Below, one piece after another: positions 17,309 to 26,923 of a DNA stretch of 64,000 bases. The position numbers were made by a program, and so were the translations under genes. Within the stretch, counting starts at the first letter, position 1, and every line of letters begins with the position of its first letter. The stretch spans positions 434,001-498,000 of the forward strand of contig NZ_JAFMNX010000002.1 in NCBI RefSeq assembly GCF_018457165.1, in the 5' to 3' direction. The stretch comes from Tianweitania aestuarii (lineage in GTDB: Bacteria > Pseudomonadota > Alphaproteobacteria > Rhizobiales > Rhizobiaceae). The notes beneath the pieces were generated by a model, which searched no databases, had not been told where the DNA came from, and saw only the letters and a program-made list of their open reading frames with translations.

Positions 17309-17808
17309 CAGGCGTTGCCCGCCGTGTCGAAAAGAACGCCAGCCAGCGCATCCCTGGCCGAGCTGTTCGACCACACAACGAAGCTGAAGGCCTGATAATA
17401 GCATTCGCAGGCTTCAAGCGCGCTGGTGAGCAGCACCTCGACCTGCTGGATGTTTGGCTCGGCACCGCCGCACAAAAGCAGCGACTGGCGGAACATGATC
17501 GCGCCTTCCTGCTCCCACAGGTCGAAATGGCCGAACAGCAGCTGTTCGTTGATCAGCGACAGGAGGCGCAGCACTTCAAGCGTGCGCGCTTCCGGCACTT
17601 TCAGGTCGAAGGCGCAGGCCAGATGAAGAGCTTCGAAGTCCTCCATCCAGGAAAAGGAGACGTGATAATCGGTCCAGCTGCCGGCAACCGAGATCGCGAT
17701 CTCGTCATCGCCCGTGCGCTCGAAAGCCCAATCATTGGTGTGCGCGACCGTTTCGATGACGTCGACCGGATGGGAGTCGCGCGCCAGGTCCGCTGTTTGC
17801 AGATTCAT
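17308..17808 (-). CDS. YbjN domain-containing protein
   Basis: A 166-residue protein of the YbjN family, a fold related to type III secretion chaperones. The family pattern is seen in [24 protein letters not shown] and [31 protein letters not shown]. The length and acidic character fit other alphaproteobacterial members. YbjN proteins affect stress responses and motility in enterobacteria, but the biochemical activity is unknown. The ATG at 17808 starts the family-like sequence; the upstream extension is rich in Arg/Pro and unlikely. It forms a two-gene operon with the CsaA-like gene. Confidence 0.82.
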   Translation of the reverse strand: MNLQTADLARDSHPVDVIETVAHTNDWAFERTGDDEIAISVAGSWTDYHVSFSWMEDFEALHLACAFDLKVPEARTLEVLRLLSLINEQLLFGHFDLWEQEGAIMFRQSLLLCGGAEPNIQQVEVLLTSALEACECYYQAFSFVVWSNSSARDALAGVLFDTAGNA

Positions 17809-18191
17809 TGAACGTCCTGTTTCTCGGGATCGAGGCGCCGGGGCACCTCGCACAATCGGCTTACGCAACACGCAAAACGGTACGCTGGATGGGTCGAGAG
17901 AGGCTGCAACACTGCCACTATCCGACCGGTCACTTGAGCGAGGCTGGATGCGCCTGTCGAAACACTCCCACGCCGCCGCCTAACCTTCACTGCTGCTGAC
18001 CCCGTTCCGAATCATGCAGCAGATTCAGTGTATTGATCGGGATCAGTGCCACCAGTCTGTTTTTGATTGCAGCTCAACTCAGGTGTGGAAACAAAAAAGA
18101 GGCCGCGTGCCCGCGACCTCTTAAGAGACTCTGCCGAAAGAACTTTCTGCAGCCGCGGGGTTGTGGACAACCCGCAGCCCTTCAAGCCCGA
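17809..18191. other. Gene-free interval between the YbjN and UbiK/BMFP genes
   Basis: About 380 bases without a supported gene. It should contain the minus-strand promoter for the ybjN-csaA operon, although no match close to consensus stands out. At its other end is the terminator of the UbiK/BMFP gene (18093-18122). Short plus-strand frames here are low-complexity and have no ribosome site. Confidence 0.55.
18093..18122 (-). terminator. Rho-independent terminator after the UbiK/BMFP gene
   Basis: On the minus strand AAGAGGTCGCGG pairs with CGCGGCCTCTT apart from one mismatch and is followed by a run of six T. It lies about 70 bases beyond the stop codon. Confidence 0.75.
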
Positions 18192-18512
18192 TTAGCCGAC
18201 GTTCGGCTCGGTGCCGAGCGTGACGGGATCGGAGTCGGCCGATTTGTCGGTCTCAGACGTCGAAGAAAGCTTAGCTTCGAGCGCGTCGAGTCGCGCCGAC
18301 AGGGCTTCATTCTCGGCGCGCGCCTTGATCGCCATGTCGCGCATGGCCTCGAATTCCTCGCGCTTCACGATGTCCATGGAATTCAGCACGCGCTCAGCCT
18401 GGGCGCGAACGGCTGTTTCCACTTCGCGACGAACGCCCTGTGCAGCACCCGCCGCATCGGTCATCAGTTTGGCGAAATCGTCGAAGATGCGGTTCGGTCC
18501 GGTGGTGGTCAT
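18192..18512 (-). CDS. UbiK/BMFP-family accessory protein
   Basis: A 106-residue protein of the membrane-fusogenic BMFP family, which includes UbiK, an accessory factor for aerobic ubiquinone synthesis. It has an N-terminal amphipathic region (NRIFDDFAKLMTDAAGAAQGVRREVE) and a C-terminal coiled coil (KREEFEAMRDMAIKARAENEALSARLDALEAKL) that forms trimers. The acidic tail varies among species. It is transcribed divergently from lgt. The family call is firm; the ubiquinone role is inferred from gammaproteobacterial homologues. Confidence 0.85.
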   Translation of the reverse strand: MTTTGPNRIFDDFAKLMTDAAGAAQGVRREVETAVRAQAERVLNSMDIVKREEFEAMRDMAIKARAENEALSARLDALEAKLSSTSETDKSADSDPVTLGTEPNVG

Positions 18513-18645
18513 AACAGGATCTCCAGTCTGTTGTTCGAAGTAGGACCGGGTTCCGTTGATTGCAAGACTAATGCGCGCGCAGCGTGCTTGACCGCATCGC
18601 GGGGCCTCTGCATGGTCGCCCGCGAATCTGCGGAAAACCCTCCTG

Positions 18646-19500
18646 ATGTTCTACAGCCTTTCGGCGCTTGCCTTCCCCAATATCGACCCGGTCGCCGTCC
18701 ATCTCGGGCCGGTGCCCATCCACTGGTATGGCATCGGCTATGTCGTCAGCATCCTGTTGGGCTGGTGGGTTTCCAAGCGGCTGGTGAGCCAGGCAAATCT
18801 TTGGCGCAACGACACGCCGCCCATGAAGGGCGAGGATCTCGACGACTTCCTGATGTGGGCCGCCCTCGGCATCGTGCTCGGCGGACGGCTTGGTTACATC
18901 CTGTTCTACGATCTGCCCGTTTATCTGGCCGACCCCTCGCAGATCATTGCTGTCTGGCGCGGCGGCATGTCGTTCCATGGCGGCCTGCTCGGCGTTGTGA
19001 TGGCCATGATCATCTTCACGCGCAAGCGCGGCATTCCCCTGTTCGGCTTGATCGACACAATGGCGGCCGTAGCCCCGATCGGCATCGGCATTGTGCGGGT
19101 CGCGAACTTCATCAACCAAGAGCTCTGGGGCAAACCGACCGATGTGCCATGGGCGGTGATCTTCCCCGCAGCCGGTCCCGAACCGCGCCATCCCAGCCAG
19201 CTCTACGAGGCCGCGCTGGAAGGCCTCGTCCTGTTCCTGGTGCTTTGGGTACTGGTCCATATGTTCCGCAAGTTGAAATCGCCCGGCTTCATCGGCGGCG
19301 CATTCATCACGGGCTACGGCATCAGCCGCATCATCGTGGAATTCTACCGCGTGCCGGACGCCCAGCTCGGCTACCAGCTCGGAACGGACTGGATCACGCG
19401 CGGTATGATCCTGTCGGTGCCGATGGTGCTGATTGGCGTGGTCGCGATGATCTGGGCAAGCCGCGCCTCCCGACAGACCGAAGTTTCGCGTCTGAAATGA
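18646..19500 (+). CDS. lgt: Phosphatidylglycerol-prolipoprotein diacylglyceryl transferase
   Basis: Lgt, 284 residues, adds diacylglycerol from phosphatidylglycerol to the lipobox cysteine of prolipoproteins in the inner membrane. Seven membrane helices are consistent with the hydropathy. Family landmarks are IHWYGIGYV near the start, [10 protein letters not shown], the HGG of SFHGGLLG, and [20 protein letters not shown] followed by [10 protein letters not shown]. Its stop overlaps the start of the MidA-type methyltransferase gene by 4 bases, an arrangement common in alphaproteobacteria. Confidence 0.96.
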   Translation: MFYSLSALAFPNIDPVAVHLGPVPIHWYGIGYVVSILLGWWVSKRLVSQANLWRNDTPPMKGEDLDDFLMWAALGIVLGGRLGYILFYDLPVYLADPSQIIAVWRGGMSFHGGLLGVVMAMIIFTRKRGIPLFGLIDTMAAVAPIGIGIVRVANFINQELWGKPTDVPWAVIFPAAGPEPRHPSQLYEAALEGLVLFLVLWVLVHMFRKLKSPGFIGGAFITGYGISRIIVEFYRVPDAQLGYQLGTDWITRGMILSVPMVLIGVVAMIWASRASRQTEVSRLK

Positions 19501-20597
19501 GTGCGCTGACGGAGCGTCTGCGGGCGCTGATCGCTACCAATGGACCGATCTCGGTGTCCGACTACATGGCGATCTGCTTGTTCGATCCCGAGCACGGCTA
19601 TTACACGACGCGCGAACCCTTCGGCCAAACGGGCGACTTCACCACCGCGCCCGAGATCAGCCAGATGTTCGGCGAGCTGATCGGCGCCTGGGCGTTTGCG
19701 ACATGGCAGGCGCTCGGCGCGCCTTTGCCCGTAACGCTGGCCGAAATCGGCCCTGGACGCGGCACGCTGATGAAGGATGCCCTACGCACGCTCAACCGCC
19801 TACAGCCGGGTTTCATCGAACAAGCGACAATCACGCTGGTGGAAACCAGCCCACGCCTGCGTGCGGTGCAGCGCGAGACGCTTGCAAGCTTCAACACACC
19901 AATCAGCTGGCATGACGATGTCGCCCAGTTGCCGAAGCAGCCGCTGATCCTGATCGGCAACGAGCTGTTCGATGCGGTGCCGATCCGCCAATATGTGAAG
20001 CTTCAAAACCGCTGGCACGAGCGGCTGGTTGGGCTGGACGAACAGGATCAGCTGACCTTCATCGCCGGACCGGGCACGCCGGACGCTGCCCTTCTGCCAG
20101 CCGATGCCGAGCAAGCCCCCGATGGCGCGATCGTGGAACTCGCCCCGGCCCGCAGCGCCATCATGGCCGCCATTGCCCAACATCTCGCGACGCATGGCGG
20201 TGCGGGGCTCTTTCTCGATTACGGCTACCTCGTTCCAGCTGTCGGCGACACGCTGCAGGCGCTGCGCAAGCATGCCTTTGCCGATGTGCTGGCCAAGCCC
20301 GGCGAAGCCGATCTCACCGCCCATGTGGATTTCGCCGCGCTCGCCGGCGTCGCGCGATCCGCTGGACTGGAAGCGCATCTGACCACGCAGGGCGACTTCC
20401 TTCTGGCGCTCGGCCTGCTCCAGCGGGCCGGTCAGCTCGGCGCCTCCCTGGATGAAGCCGGGCAAAACGCTATCCGCGACGCGGTGGAGCGGCTAGCGGG
20501 ACCGGATCAGATGGGCGACCTCTTCAAGGTTCTGGCTGTTACACCGCCCGGACTGTCGCCAGCCGGTTTCGCGCGCGAAAGGCCGAGTCCCACTTGA
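19497..20597 (+). CDS. MidA/NDUFAF7-type SAM-dependent methyltransferase
   Basis: A 366-residue class I methyltransferase (old DUF185). The SAM-binding motif is [17 protein letters not shown], then VETSPRLR and [13 protein letters not shown], and the C-terminal half has [11 protein letters not shown], all typical. The mitochondrial homologue NDUFAF7 dimethylates an Arg in complex I subunit NDUFS2, and bacterial members may act similarly on NuoD. Start is the ATG overlapping the lgt stop (ATGA); a much longer frame upstream is a shadow of lgt and has no family similarity. The followed gene is pgeF. Confidence 0.88.
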   Translation: MSALTERLRALIATNGPISVSDYMAICLFDPEHGYYTTREPFGQTGDFTTAPEISQMFGELIGAWAFATWQALGAPLPVTLAEIGPGRGTLMKDALRTLNRLQPGFIEQATITLVETSPRLRAVQRETLASFNTPISWHDDVAQLPKQPLILIGNELFDAVPIRQYVKLQNRWHERLVGLDEQDQLTFIAGPGTPDAALLPADAEQAPDGAIVELAPARSAIMAAIAQHLATHGGAGLFLDYGYLVPAVGDTLQALRKHAFADVLAKPGEADLTAHVDFAALAGVARSAGLEAHLTTQGDFLLALGLLQRAGQLGASLDEAGQNAIRDAVERLAGPDQMGDLFKVLAVTPPGLSPAGFARERPSPT

Positions 20598-20734
20598 GGC
20601 GGCTGTTGATCTGGCTTGTCGGCGACCTCAACTTGTCGGATTGACTTGAAGCGTCCCCTGCCCCACGATTCCCGATAGCCCTGCTTCGCCCCGGAAAAAG
20701 CCGGCCACCCCTTCAATCATCCAAGCGATTTTTC

Positions 20735-21532
20735 ATGATGCCAGTTGAAACCCAGCCGGAGCCGATCCGGTCTGTTCTGCTCGACGCAGCCTCAGGCGCA
20801 GCGATCCGCCATGGTTTCTTCACGCGCGTTGGCGGCGTGTCGGGCGGGATCTATGAGGGCCTGAACATCGGTCTTGGCTCAAACGACGACCAGGCCGCCG
20901 TGCGCGAGAATCGCTGCCGTGTGTCCGCCTGGTTTGATCGCGAAGGGGATGCGCTGGTCAGCCCGCACCAGATCCATTCGCCCGAAGCGGTGATCGTGGA
21001 TCGCCCCTTCGAAGGGCCACGCCCGAAAGCTGATGCCGTGGTCACGTCCACGCCCGGCGTGCTGATTGCGATCGCCACGGCCGACTGCGGACCGATCCTT
21101 TATGCCGACAGCCAAGCCGGCGTGATCGGCGCGGCCCATGCCGGCTGGAAGGGCGCACTCACCGGAGTTTTGGAAGACACGATCATCAAGATGGAAAGTC
21201 TGGGTGCCAAGCGCGAGCGGATCACTGCCGTGCTCGGCCCTTCCATCAGCGCCGCCAATTACGAGGTCGGCCCCGAATTCGTTGCGCGTTTCGTGGATGC
21301 AGATCCGGAAAATGTCCGCTATTTCGGCGCTTCACCCAATCCGGGCCATGCCTTGTTTGATCTGAACACCTATACGGTGGATCGCCTTCACCGCGCAGGC
21401 GTTCAAGCGCAGGCACTTTATCGCTGCACCTATGCGGAAGAAGACTTGTTCTTCTCGTATAGGCGCACCACACATCGCGGCGAGCCCGATTACGGCCGCC
21501 AGATTTCCGCAATCATGCTGGAGGAACGTTGA
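20735..21532 (+). CDS. pgeF: Peptidoglycan editing factor PgeF (YfiH, multicopper-like purine/laccase domain)
   Basis: A 265-residue YfiH-family protein. The metal-site residues are seen in QIHSPEAVIV (first His), ATADCGPIL (Cys) and GAAHAGWKGAL (second His). The rest of the family pattern, GPSISAANYEVGPEF and CTYAEEDLFFSYRR, is intact. YfiH in E. coli edits misincorporated serine from peptidoglycan precursors, and related proteins act on purine nucleosides. The first codon could be either of two consecutive ATGs. The stop overlaps the peptidase gene start. Confidence 0.92.
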   Translation: MMPVETQPEPIRSVLLDAASGAAIRHGFFTRVGGVSGGIYEGLNIGLGSNDDQAAVRENRCRVSAWFDREGDALVSPHQIHSPEAVIVDRPFEGPRPKADAVVTSTPGVLIAIATADCGPILYADSQAGVIGAAHAGWKGALTGVLEDTIIKMESLGAKRERITAVLGPSISAANYEVGPEFVARFVDADPENVRYFGASPNPGHALFDLNTYTVDRLHRAGVQAQALYRCTYAEEDLFFSYRRTTHRGEPDYGRQISAIMLEER

Positions 21533-22686
21533 TGGCCCTTCATTTCGAAAAGAGCGAATATGATACGCGGCGCGACCGGCTCATTGCCGAAATGGCCACT
21601 GCCAAGATCGATGCGCTGCTGATCTTCGCACAGGAAAGCATGTACTGGCTGACGGGTTTCGACACGTTCGGCTACTGCTTCTTCCAGTGCCTGGTGCTGA
21701 AAGCCGATGGCTCGATGGTACTTCTGACGCGCTCGGCCGATCTGCGGCAGGCGCGCCATACGTCCACGATCGACAACATCACGCTCTGGACCGATCGCGC
21801 CGACGCCGATCCGACACTCGATCTGCGCAACCTTCTCAACGATCTCGACCTGCTTGGCGCGCAGATCGGCGTGGAATACGACACGCACGGCCTGACCGGC
21901 TTCAACGGTCGTCGGCTGGACGAGCAGTTGCAGACCTTCGGCAAGATCAAGGATGCGTCCGCCCTCGTTCCGCGCCTGCGGCAGGTGAAAAGCCCGGCCG
22001 AGATCGAAGCGGTCGAACGCGCCGCTTCGCTCAGCGACGATGCGCTTGATGCCGCCCTGCCCTTGATCAAGGCGGGTGCCGACGAAGGCGCGATCCTGGC
22101 CGCCATGCAAGGCGCGATCTTCACCGGTGGCGGCGATTATCCCGCCAACGAGTTCATCATCGGCTCTGGCGCCGACGCGCTTTTGTGCCGCTACAAGTCC
22201 GGCCGACGCACGCTCAGCCCCCAGGATCAGCTGACGCTCGAATGGGCCGGCGTGTTCCACCATTACCATGCGCCGATGATGCGCACGGTTCTGGTTGGCG
22301 AAGCGACGCCGCGCCATCAGGAACTGTTTGAAGCCGCCGAAGACGCCTTGCTGGCCGTCGAGGAAGCCATGCTGCCCGGCAACACCTTCGGCGATGTGTT
22401 CGACGCCCATGCCAAGGTGATGGAGGCGCATGAACTGTCCCGCCACCGCCTGAATGCCTGCGGCTATTCGGTGGGCGCGCGCTTCAGCCCGTCCTGGATG
22501 GACACGCCGATGTTCTATCAGGCGAATCCTGAGTTGATCGTGCCGGATATGACGCTGTTTGCCCACATGATCATCATGGATTCCGACACCAACACGGCCA
22601 TGACGCTGGGGCGCACCTACCTCACCACCGACGCCGCACCCCGTTCGCTGTCGCGGCACGGGCTCGAGCTGATCGTCAGGAGCTAA
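21532..22686 (+). CDS. M24 family aminopeptidase (Xaa-Pro peptidase-like)
   Basis: A 384-residue pita-bread metallopeptidase family protein. The N-terminal creatinase/prolidase domain includes ITLWTDRADAD and VEYDTHGLTGFN; the C-terminal M24 domain covers about 165-384. Many family members use two Asp, one His and two Glu as metal ligands. Here the central stretch is LEWAGVFHHYHAPMMRT, where the first Asp of the usual D-x-G pattern appears as Glu and the second is not obvious, so catalytic ability is uncertain. Start ATG shares a base with the pgeF stop (TGATG); an upstream TTG is less likely. Confidence 0.82.
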   Translation: MALHFEKSEYDTRRDRLIAEMATAKIDALLIFAQESMYWLTGFDTFGYCFFQCLVLKADGSMVLLTRSADLRQARHTSTIDNITLWTDRADADPTLDLRNLLNDLDLLGAQIGVEYDTHGLTGFNGRRLDEQLQTFGKIKDASALVPRLRQVKSPAEIEAVERAASLSDDALDAALPLIKAGADEGAILAAMQGAIFTGGGDYPANEFIIGSGADALLCRYKSGRRTLSPQDQLTLEWAGVFHHYHAPMMRTVLVGEATPRHQELFEAAEDALLAVEEAMLPGNTFGDVFDAHAKVMEAHELSRHRLNACGYSVGARFSPSWMDTPMFYQANPELIVPDMTLFAHMIIMDSDTNTAMTLGRTYLTTDAAPRSLSRHGLELIVRS

Positions 22687-22787
22687 CACCGGCTTAACCA
22701 TCTTGGACACGGACCCAGGCGGTCTTCCATCAGGAAGTGTTTAGGTAAGGACTCGTCCCATATCCTTCTCGCGACGGAAGGGGACCC

Positions 22788-23624
22788 ATGGTCAACAGCC
22801 GAAACATAGCCGCACTGGGTCTGGTCTTCACCGCGATGGCCGGCTGCAGCATGTCGGATCATCCGATCCCGCCGCTCGATGTCGGTTCAAGCGGGTCGAT
22901 CGCCAGCCTGAACGAACAGGACGGCGGATCCGATTACGCACGTGCCGAGACCTCGCCGCAGCGGCAGGCCGCTTATCCCGGCGAAGATCTTCCCGTCTCG
23001 CGCATGCGCCTTCCGCCTGCTCCCGTGGGCAGCGGGGGAAGCAACCGCTCCTTCCGCAGCGCGGATAATGGGCGCGACGTCGCTTATGCCGACACGAACG
23101 ACCGGTCCTATGACGAGCGCAACCGTGGCGGTGCCCGCACGCTCGATGCGCAGGCAGCACAGCTTGATCCGCCGAGCGCCCCGGTTCGCGAACCCTTGGC
23201 ACCCGTGCGCGCAACGGCACCTCTCGAACCCGCGCGCGACATTGCAGCCGTTCCATCCGGTCCTGCCCGTATTGCCCTGGCGGAAGTCAGCGGCGTCGGC
23301 GTCAATGCTGCGCAGCCGCTCGCCACGCGCTTCGGCAAGCAGGCCAGGGAGCATGGCCTCGCCTTTACTGCGGCCTCAGACACCACGGCCACGCATGTCA
23401 TGAAGGGCTACTTCACCGTTGGCGAAGAAAACGGCCGCGCGGTGGTGAATTATGTCTGGGACATCAACGATCGGTCGGGCAAACGCCTCCACCGCATCCA
23501 GGGCAGCGAGCCCGGTGGTGGCGAGGGTGTGGGCTGGGACGGCGTGACGCCGGAAGCCATGCAAGCCATCGCCGATCACTCGATTGAAGAAACCGCACGC
23601 TTCGTCGGCGCACAAAATGGCTGA
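22788..23624 (+). CDS. Putative lipoprotein of unknown function
   Basis: A 278-residue exported protein with a lipobox, FTAMAGC, and the lipidated cysteine at residue 20. Residues 25-165 are Pro/Ala/Arg/Ser-rich and probably disordered. The C-terminal half (about 165-278) looks folded: IALAEVSGVGVNAAQPLATRF, then a beta-rich segment THVMKGYFTVGEENGRAVVNYVWDI. I do not recognise the family with certainty; the organisation resembles outer-membrane lipoproteins common in rhizobia. A terminator follows, so it is the end of its unit. Confidence 0.75.
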   Translation: MVNSRNIAALGLVFTAMAGCSMSDHPIPPLDVGSSGSIASLNEQDGGSDYARAETSPQRQAAYPGEDLPVSRMRLPPAPVGSGGSNRSFRSADNGRDVAYADTNDRSYDERNRGGARTLDAQAAQLDPPSAPVREPLAPVRATAPLEPARDIAAVPSGPARIALAEVSGVGVNAAQPLATRFGKQAREHGLAFTAASDTTATHVMKGYFTVGEENGRAVVNYVWDINDRSGKRLHRIQGSEPGGGEGVGWDGVTPEAMQAIADHSIEETARFVGAQNG

Positions 23625-23626
23625 TT

Positions 23627-23650
23627 GTTTCCCCGTGGAAACGCTTTTTT
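23627..23650 (+). terminator. Rho-independent terminator after the lipoprotein gene
   Basis: Stem GTTTCC/GGAAAC with a CCGT tetraloop is followed two bases later by six T residues. It begins 2 bases after the stop codon. Confidence 0.7.
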
Positions 23651-23683
23651 GGGATTAACCTTCGATAACAGGCCCGCGCCATC

Positions 23684-23711
23684 TTGCATTGCGCGCCTTG
23701 ACCGGTAAAAG
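23684..23711 (+). promoter_or_regulatory. Candidate promoter for prs
   Basis: TTGCAT (23684-23689) and TAAAAG (23706-23711) are 16 bases apart, about 50 bases before the prs ATG and beyond the upstream terminator. Confidence 0.4.
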
Positions 23712-23762
23712 CCCCGTCATCCAACTCCGGCGGGGCCCGGTTGTAAGATCAAGGACTTGGCG

Positions 23763-24695
23763 ATGAAGCTTTTTGCAGGCAACTCCAACAGGATCCTTGC
23801 CGAAGCGGTCGCCCGCTATCTCAACGTTCCCCTGGGCAAGGCCAGCGTTCGCCGCTTTGCGGACCAGGAAATCTTCGTCGAGATCCAGGAAAACGTGCGC
23901 GGCGAGGACGTCTTCGTTCTTCAGTCCACGTCCTATCCGACCAATGACCACCTGATGGAACTGCTGATCATGATCGACGCGTTCCGTCGTTCTTCGGCAA
24001 AGCGCATCACGGCGGTAATCCCTTACTTCGGCTATGCAAGACAGGACCGCCGCGCTTCGGGCCGCACACCCATCTCCGCCAAGCTGGTCGCCAACCTGAT
24101 CACACAGGCCGGTGCCGACCGCGTTCTGACCATGGATCTCCATGCCGGTCAGATCCAGGGCTTCTTCGATATCCCGACCGACAACCTGTTTGCCGTGCCG
24201 GTCATGTCGCGCGACGTGAAGCAGACTTATGCTTCGTCGAAGCTCACCATCGTGTCGCCGGATGTCGGCGGCGTGGTGCGTGCCCGCGCGCTGGCCAAGC
24301 GCGTCGATGCCTCGCTCGCCATCGTCGACAAGCGCCGTGAGCGCGCAGGCGAATCGGAAGTCATGAACATCATCGGCGATGTCGAAGGCGCCGACTGCGT
24401 GCTTTACGACGACATTGTGGATTCCGGCGGCACACTGTGCAACGCAGCCGACGCGCTGCTCGCCAACGGCGCCAAGAGCGTCACGGCCTATATCACGCAT
24501 GGCGTTCTTTCCGGTGGCGCGGTGGGCCGCATCACCGCATCCAAGCTGAAGGAACTGGTGATCACCGATTCCATCCAGCCGACCTCCAACGTCGAAGCCG
24601 CCCACAACATCCGCGTGCTCACCATCGCAGACCTGATCGGCGAAGCGATTTCGCGCACGGCAACCGAGGAAAGCGTGTCGAGCCTGTTCGACTGA
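23763..24695 (+). CDS. prs: Ribose-phosphate pyrophosphokinase
   Basis: PRPP synthetase, 310 residues, makes PRPP from ribose-5-phosphate and ATP for nucleotide, His and Trp synthesis. Family motifs are [21 protein letters not shown], the ATP-binding [20 protein letters not shown], the divalent-ion segment [13 protein letters not shown] and the PRPP loop [17 protein letters not shown]. The length is typical of class I enzymes. Start ATG 23763 follows AAGGA; an in-frame TTG 6 bases earlier is not needed. Confidence 0.97.
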   Translation: MKLFAGNSNRILAEAVARYLNVPLGKASVRRFADQEIFVEIQENVRGEDVFVLQSTSYPTNDHLMELLIMIDAFRRSSAKRITAVIPYFGYARQDRRASGRTPISAKLVANLITQAGADRVLTMDLHAGQIQGFFDIPTDNLFAVPVMSRDVKQTYASSKLTIVSPDVGGVVRARALAKRVDASLAIVDKRRERAGESEVMNIIGDVEGADCVLYDDIVDSGGTLCNAADALLANGAKSVTAYITHGVLSGGAVGRITASKLKELVITDSIQPTSNVEAAHNIRVLTIADLIGEAISRTATEESVSSLFD

Positions 24696-24806
24696 GCACC
24701 TCCCCGTCTTCCCGACTGGACCAATGATTAACCGGCCCTCTGCGCTTGGTCGATCCGACCGAGACGGATAAAGCTGGCTTTTCGGCATCGTCGGGATCAG
24801 TGCGGC

Positions 24807-26021
24807 ATGAGCCAGTCTCAAACAATCAGCTTGGCGAAAACCGCGCAAACCACGACCTTCAGCATACTTCTGGCGGTCAGCTTCTGCCATTTCCTGAACG
24901 ACCTGATGCAGACGCTGCTGGCGTCGATCTACCCTCTGTTGAAGCGCGATTACGGCCTCGACTTCTGGCAGATCGGCCTGCTGACCATGGCCTTCCAGGT
25001 CACGGCGTCGCTGTTGCAGCCGTTGATCGGTCTTTACACCGACAAGCGCCCGCTTCCTTATTCGCTGCCGGTTGGCATGGCCTCGACGCTGGTCGGCCTG
25101 TTCATCCTCGCTTATGCCGGCAGCTACCTGTTCCTTCTGCTCGGCGCTTCCATGATCGGCCTCGGCTCGGCTATCTTCCATCCCGAATCCTCGCGCGTGG
25201 CGCGCATGGCCTCGGGCGGACGCTATGGATTGGCGCAGTCGGTGTTTCAGGTCGGCGGCAATTTCGGCTCGGCTGTCGGTCCGCTGCTTGCGGCCTTTAT
25301 CGTCGTGCCGCGCGGACAAGGCAGCGTCGCCTGGTTTTCCGCAGCCGCTTTCATCGGCATGATCGTGCTGTGGCAGGTGAGCAGCTGGTATAGCAGCATG
25401 CATCGCGCCGCCGCCGGACGCGGGGCGCCTGTCTACACCCTGCCCTTCCCGCGCGGACGCACGCAATCCGCATTGATTGTCCTGGCGCTGCTCGTTTTCA
25501 CCAAGAACATCTACAATGCGAGCTTCGCCAGCTATTACACCTTCTATGTCATCGAGCGCTTTCAGGTGACCGTGCAGGATGCGCAGCTGATGCTGTTCGT
25601 GTTTCTGGGCGCGGCAGCCGTCGGCACAGTGATCGGCGGCCCGATCGGCGATCGCTATGGCTCCAAGACCGTGATCTGGTTCTCCATCCTGGGCGTCCTG
25701 CCTTTTACGCTGACGCTCCCCTATGTCGGGCTGGAAGCGACCATCGTGCTGACGGGACTCATCGGCCTGATTCTGTCGTCGGCCTTTCCGGCCATCGTGG
25801 TCTTTGCGCAGGAACTGGTTCCCGGCCGCGTCGGCATGATCGCCGGCATCTTCTTCGGCTTTGCCTTCGGCATGGGCGGCATCGCGGCAGCCGTGCTCGG
25901 CACGATCGCAGACGCCAAGGGCATCACCTTCGTTTACCAGCTCTGCTCCTACCTGCCGCTGCTCGGCCTTTTGACGGTGTTTCTGCCCGACATGAAGGAC
26001 GCACACGCGCACGCCAGTTGA
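24807..26021 (+). CDS. MFS exporter of the fosmidomycin-resistance (Fsr) type
   Basis: A 404-residue major facilitator protein with about 12 membrane helices. The start of the first helix, ILLAVSFCHFLNDLMQTLLASIYPLLK, is very typical of Fsr proteins, as is GLGSAIFHPESSRVARMASGGRYGLAQSVFQVGGNFG. Residues 200-220 form the long central loop. In E. coli Fsr exports fosmidomycin and the true physiological substrate is unknown. It starts 111 bases after prs and probably has its own promoter. The product is in the inner membrane. Confidence 0.85.
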   Translation: MSQSQTISLAKTAQTTTFSILLAVSFCHFLNDLMQTLLASIYPLLKRDYGLDFWQIGLLTMAFQVTASLLQPLIGLYTDKRPLPYSLPVGMASTLVGLFILAYAGSYLFLLLGASMIGLGSAIFHPESSRVARMASGGRYGLAQSVFQVGGNFGSAVGPLLAAFIVVPRGQGSVAWFSAAAFIGMIVLWQVSSWYSSMHRAAAGRGAPVYTLPFPRGRTQSALIVLALLVFTKNIYNASFASYYTFYVIERFQVTVQDAQLMLFVFLGAAAVGTVIGGPIGDRYGSKTVIWFSILGVLPFTLTLPYVGLEATIVLTGLIGLILSSAFPAIVVFAQELVPGRVGMIAGIFFGFAFGMGGIAAAVLGTIADAKGITFVYQLCSYLPLLGLLTVFLPDMKDAHAHAS

Positions 26022-26043
26022 GCGGGTTGGTTTCCTGCCCCGC

Positions 26044-26072
26044 TTGCAAGGAAAACACCCTTCCGCTATAGG
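26044..26072 (+). promoter_or_regulatory. Candidate promoter for rplY
   Basis: TTGCAA (26044-26049) and TATAGG (26067-26072) are separated by 17 bases. The implied leader of about 119 nt contains a small GAACC/GGTTC hairpin shortly before the ribosome site AAAGGAAAAG. Confidence 0.55.
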
Positions 26073-26197
26073 GCGCTCACCCGCGTAGACACCCTTGGAG
26101 GCACCGCGGGGCGCAGGCGGCTGATCGCATCGGCCGCTTTCGACGTTTTCAGAACCCTGACGGTTCCGGGAACGCTCCACAACACAAAGGAAAAGCC

Positions 26198-26890
26198 ATG
26201 AGCCACGAGACTTACGAGCTCAAGGCCGAGGCGCGCGAAAAGGTCGGTAAGGGGTCCGCCCGCGAGATTCGCCGCAACGGCAAAGTACCAGCAGTCATTT
26301 ATGGCGAGAAGCAGCCTCCCCTGGCGATCGCTCTCTCCTACAAGGACATCTTCTACAAGATTCACGGCGGCGGCTTTAAGACCACCGTTGCGATCATCGA
26401 TGTCGACGGCCAGAAGATCCGCGTCCTGCCGAAGGACTACCAGCTGGATCCGGTCCGAGACTTCCCGATGCATGTCGATTTCCTGCGCGTCGGCGAACAT
26501 TCGACCGTGACGGTCAACGTTCCCGTTCACTTCCTGAACGAGACCCAGTCGCCCGGCATCAAGCGCGGCGGCGTGCTGAACATCGTTCGCCACGAGATCG
26601 AGCTGCAGGTTCCTGCAGACCAGATCCCGGATGCGATCGAGGTTGACCTCAAGGGTCTCAAGATCGGCGACATCATCCACATTTCCTCGGTCAAGCTGCC
26701 GAAGAGTGTCGAACTGACGATCACCGACCGCGACTTCACCATCGCCACCATCGCTGCTCCTGCCGTTCTGACTGCCGCTGAAGATGCCGGCATCACGGAA
26801 GAAGAAAGCGTTGCAGTGGAAGCCACCGAAGTCGAGGCAGATGCTGCCGACGCTGCGGATGGCGAAGCACAAGGCGAAACGAAGGAGTAA
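26198..26890 (+). CDS. rplY: 50S ribosomal protein L25/general stress protein Ctc
   Basis: A 230-residue long-form L25 (CTC type) that binds 5S rRNA. The N-terminal domain shows [21 protein letters not shown], then [25 protein letters not shown]. The C-terminal TL5-like domain (about 100-185) contains [22 protein letters not shown]. An acidic Ala/Glu tail closes the protein. It is followed by pth, 33 bases after its stop, the usual alphaproteobacterial pair. Confidence 0.95.
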   Translation: MSHETYELKAEAREKVGKGSAREIRRNGKVPAVIYGEKQPPLAIALSYKDIFYKIHGGGFKTTVAIIDVDGQKIRVLPKDYQLDPVRDFPMHVDFLRVGEHSTVTVNVPVHFLNETQSPGIKRGGVLNIVRHEIELQVPADQIPDAIEVDLKGLKIGDIIHISSVKLPKSVELTITDRDFTIATIAAPAVLTAAEDAGITEEESVAVEATEVEADAADAADGEAQGETKE

Positions 26891-26923
26891 TCCATCGTTT
26901 CCGGCGCGACGGGACACCCAGCC

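Noticed and set aside
18033-19499. Long N-terminal extension of the MidA-type methyltransferase frame through lgt
   Set aside because: The family begins at the ATG overlapping the lgt stop; the extension is a frame-shadow of lgt.
23709-23737. GCCCCG/CGGGGC hairpin before prs
   Set aside because: It lacks a T-run and the GTTTCC hairpin just upstream is the better terminator.
23655-26180. 841-codon minus-strand frame across prs and the MFS gene
   Set aside because: It runs antisense through two firm genes and an intergenic gap; composition is Arg/Gln/His/Gly-rich low complexity.
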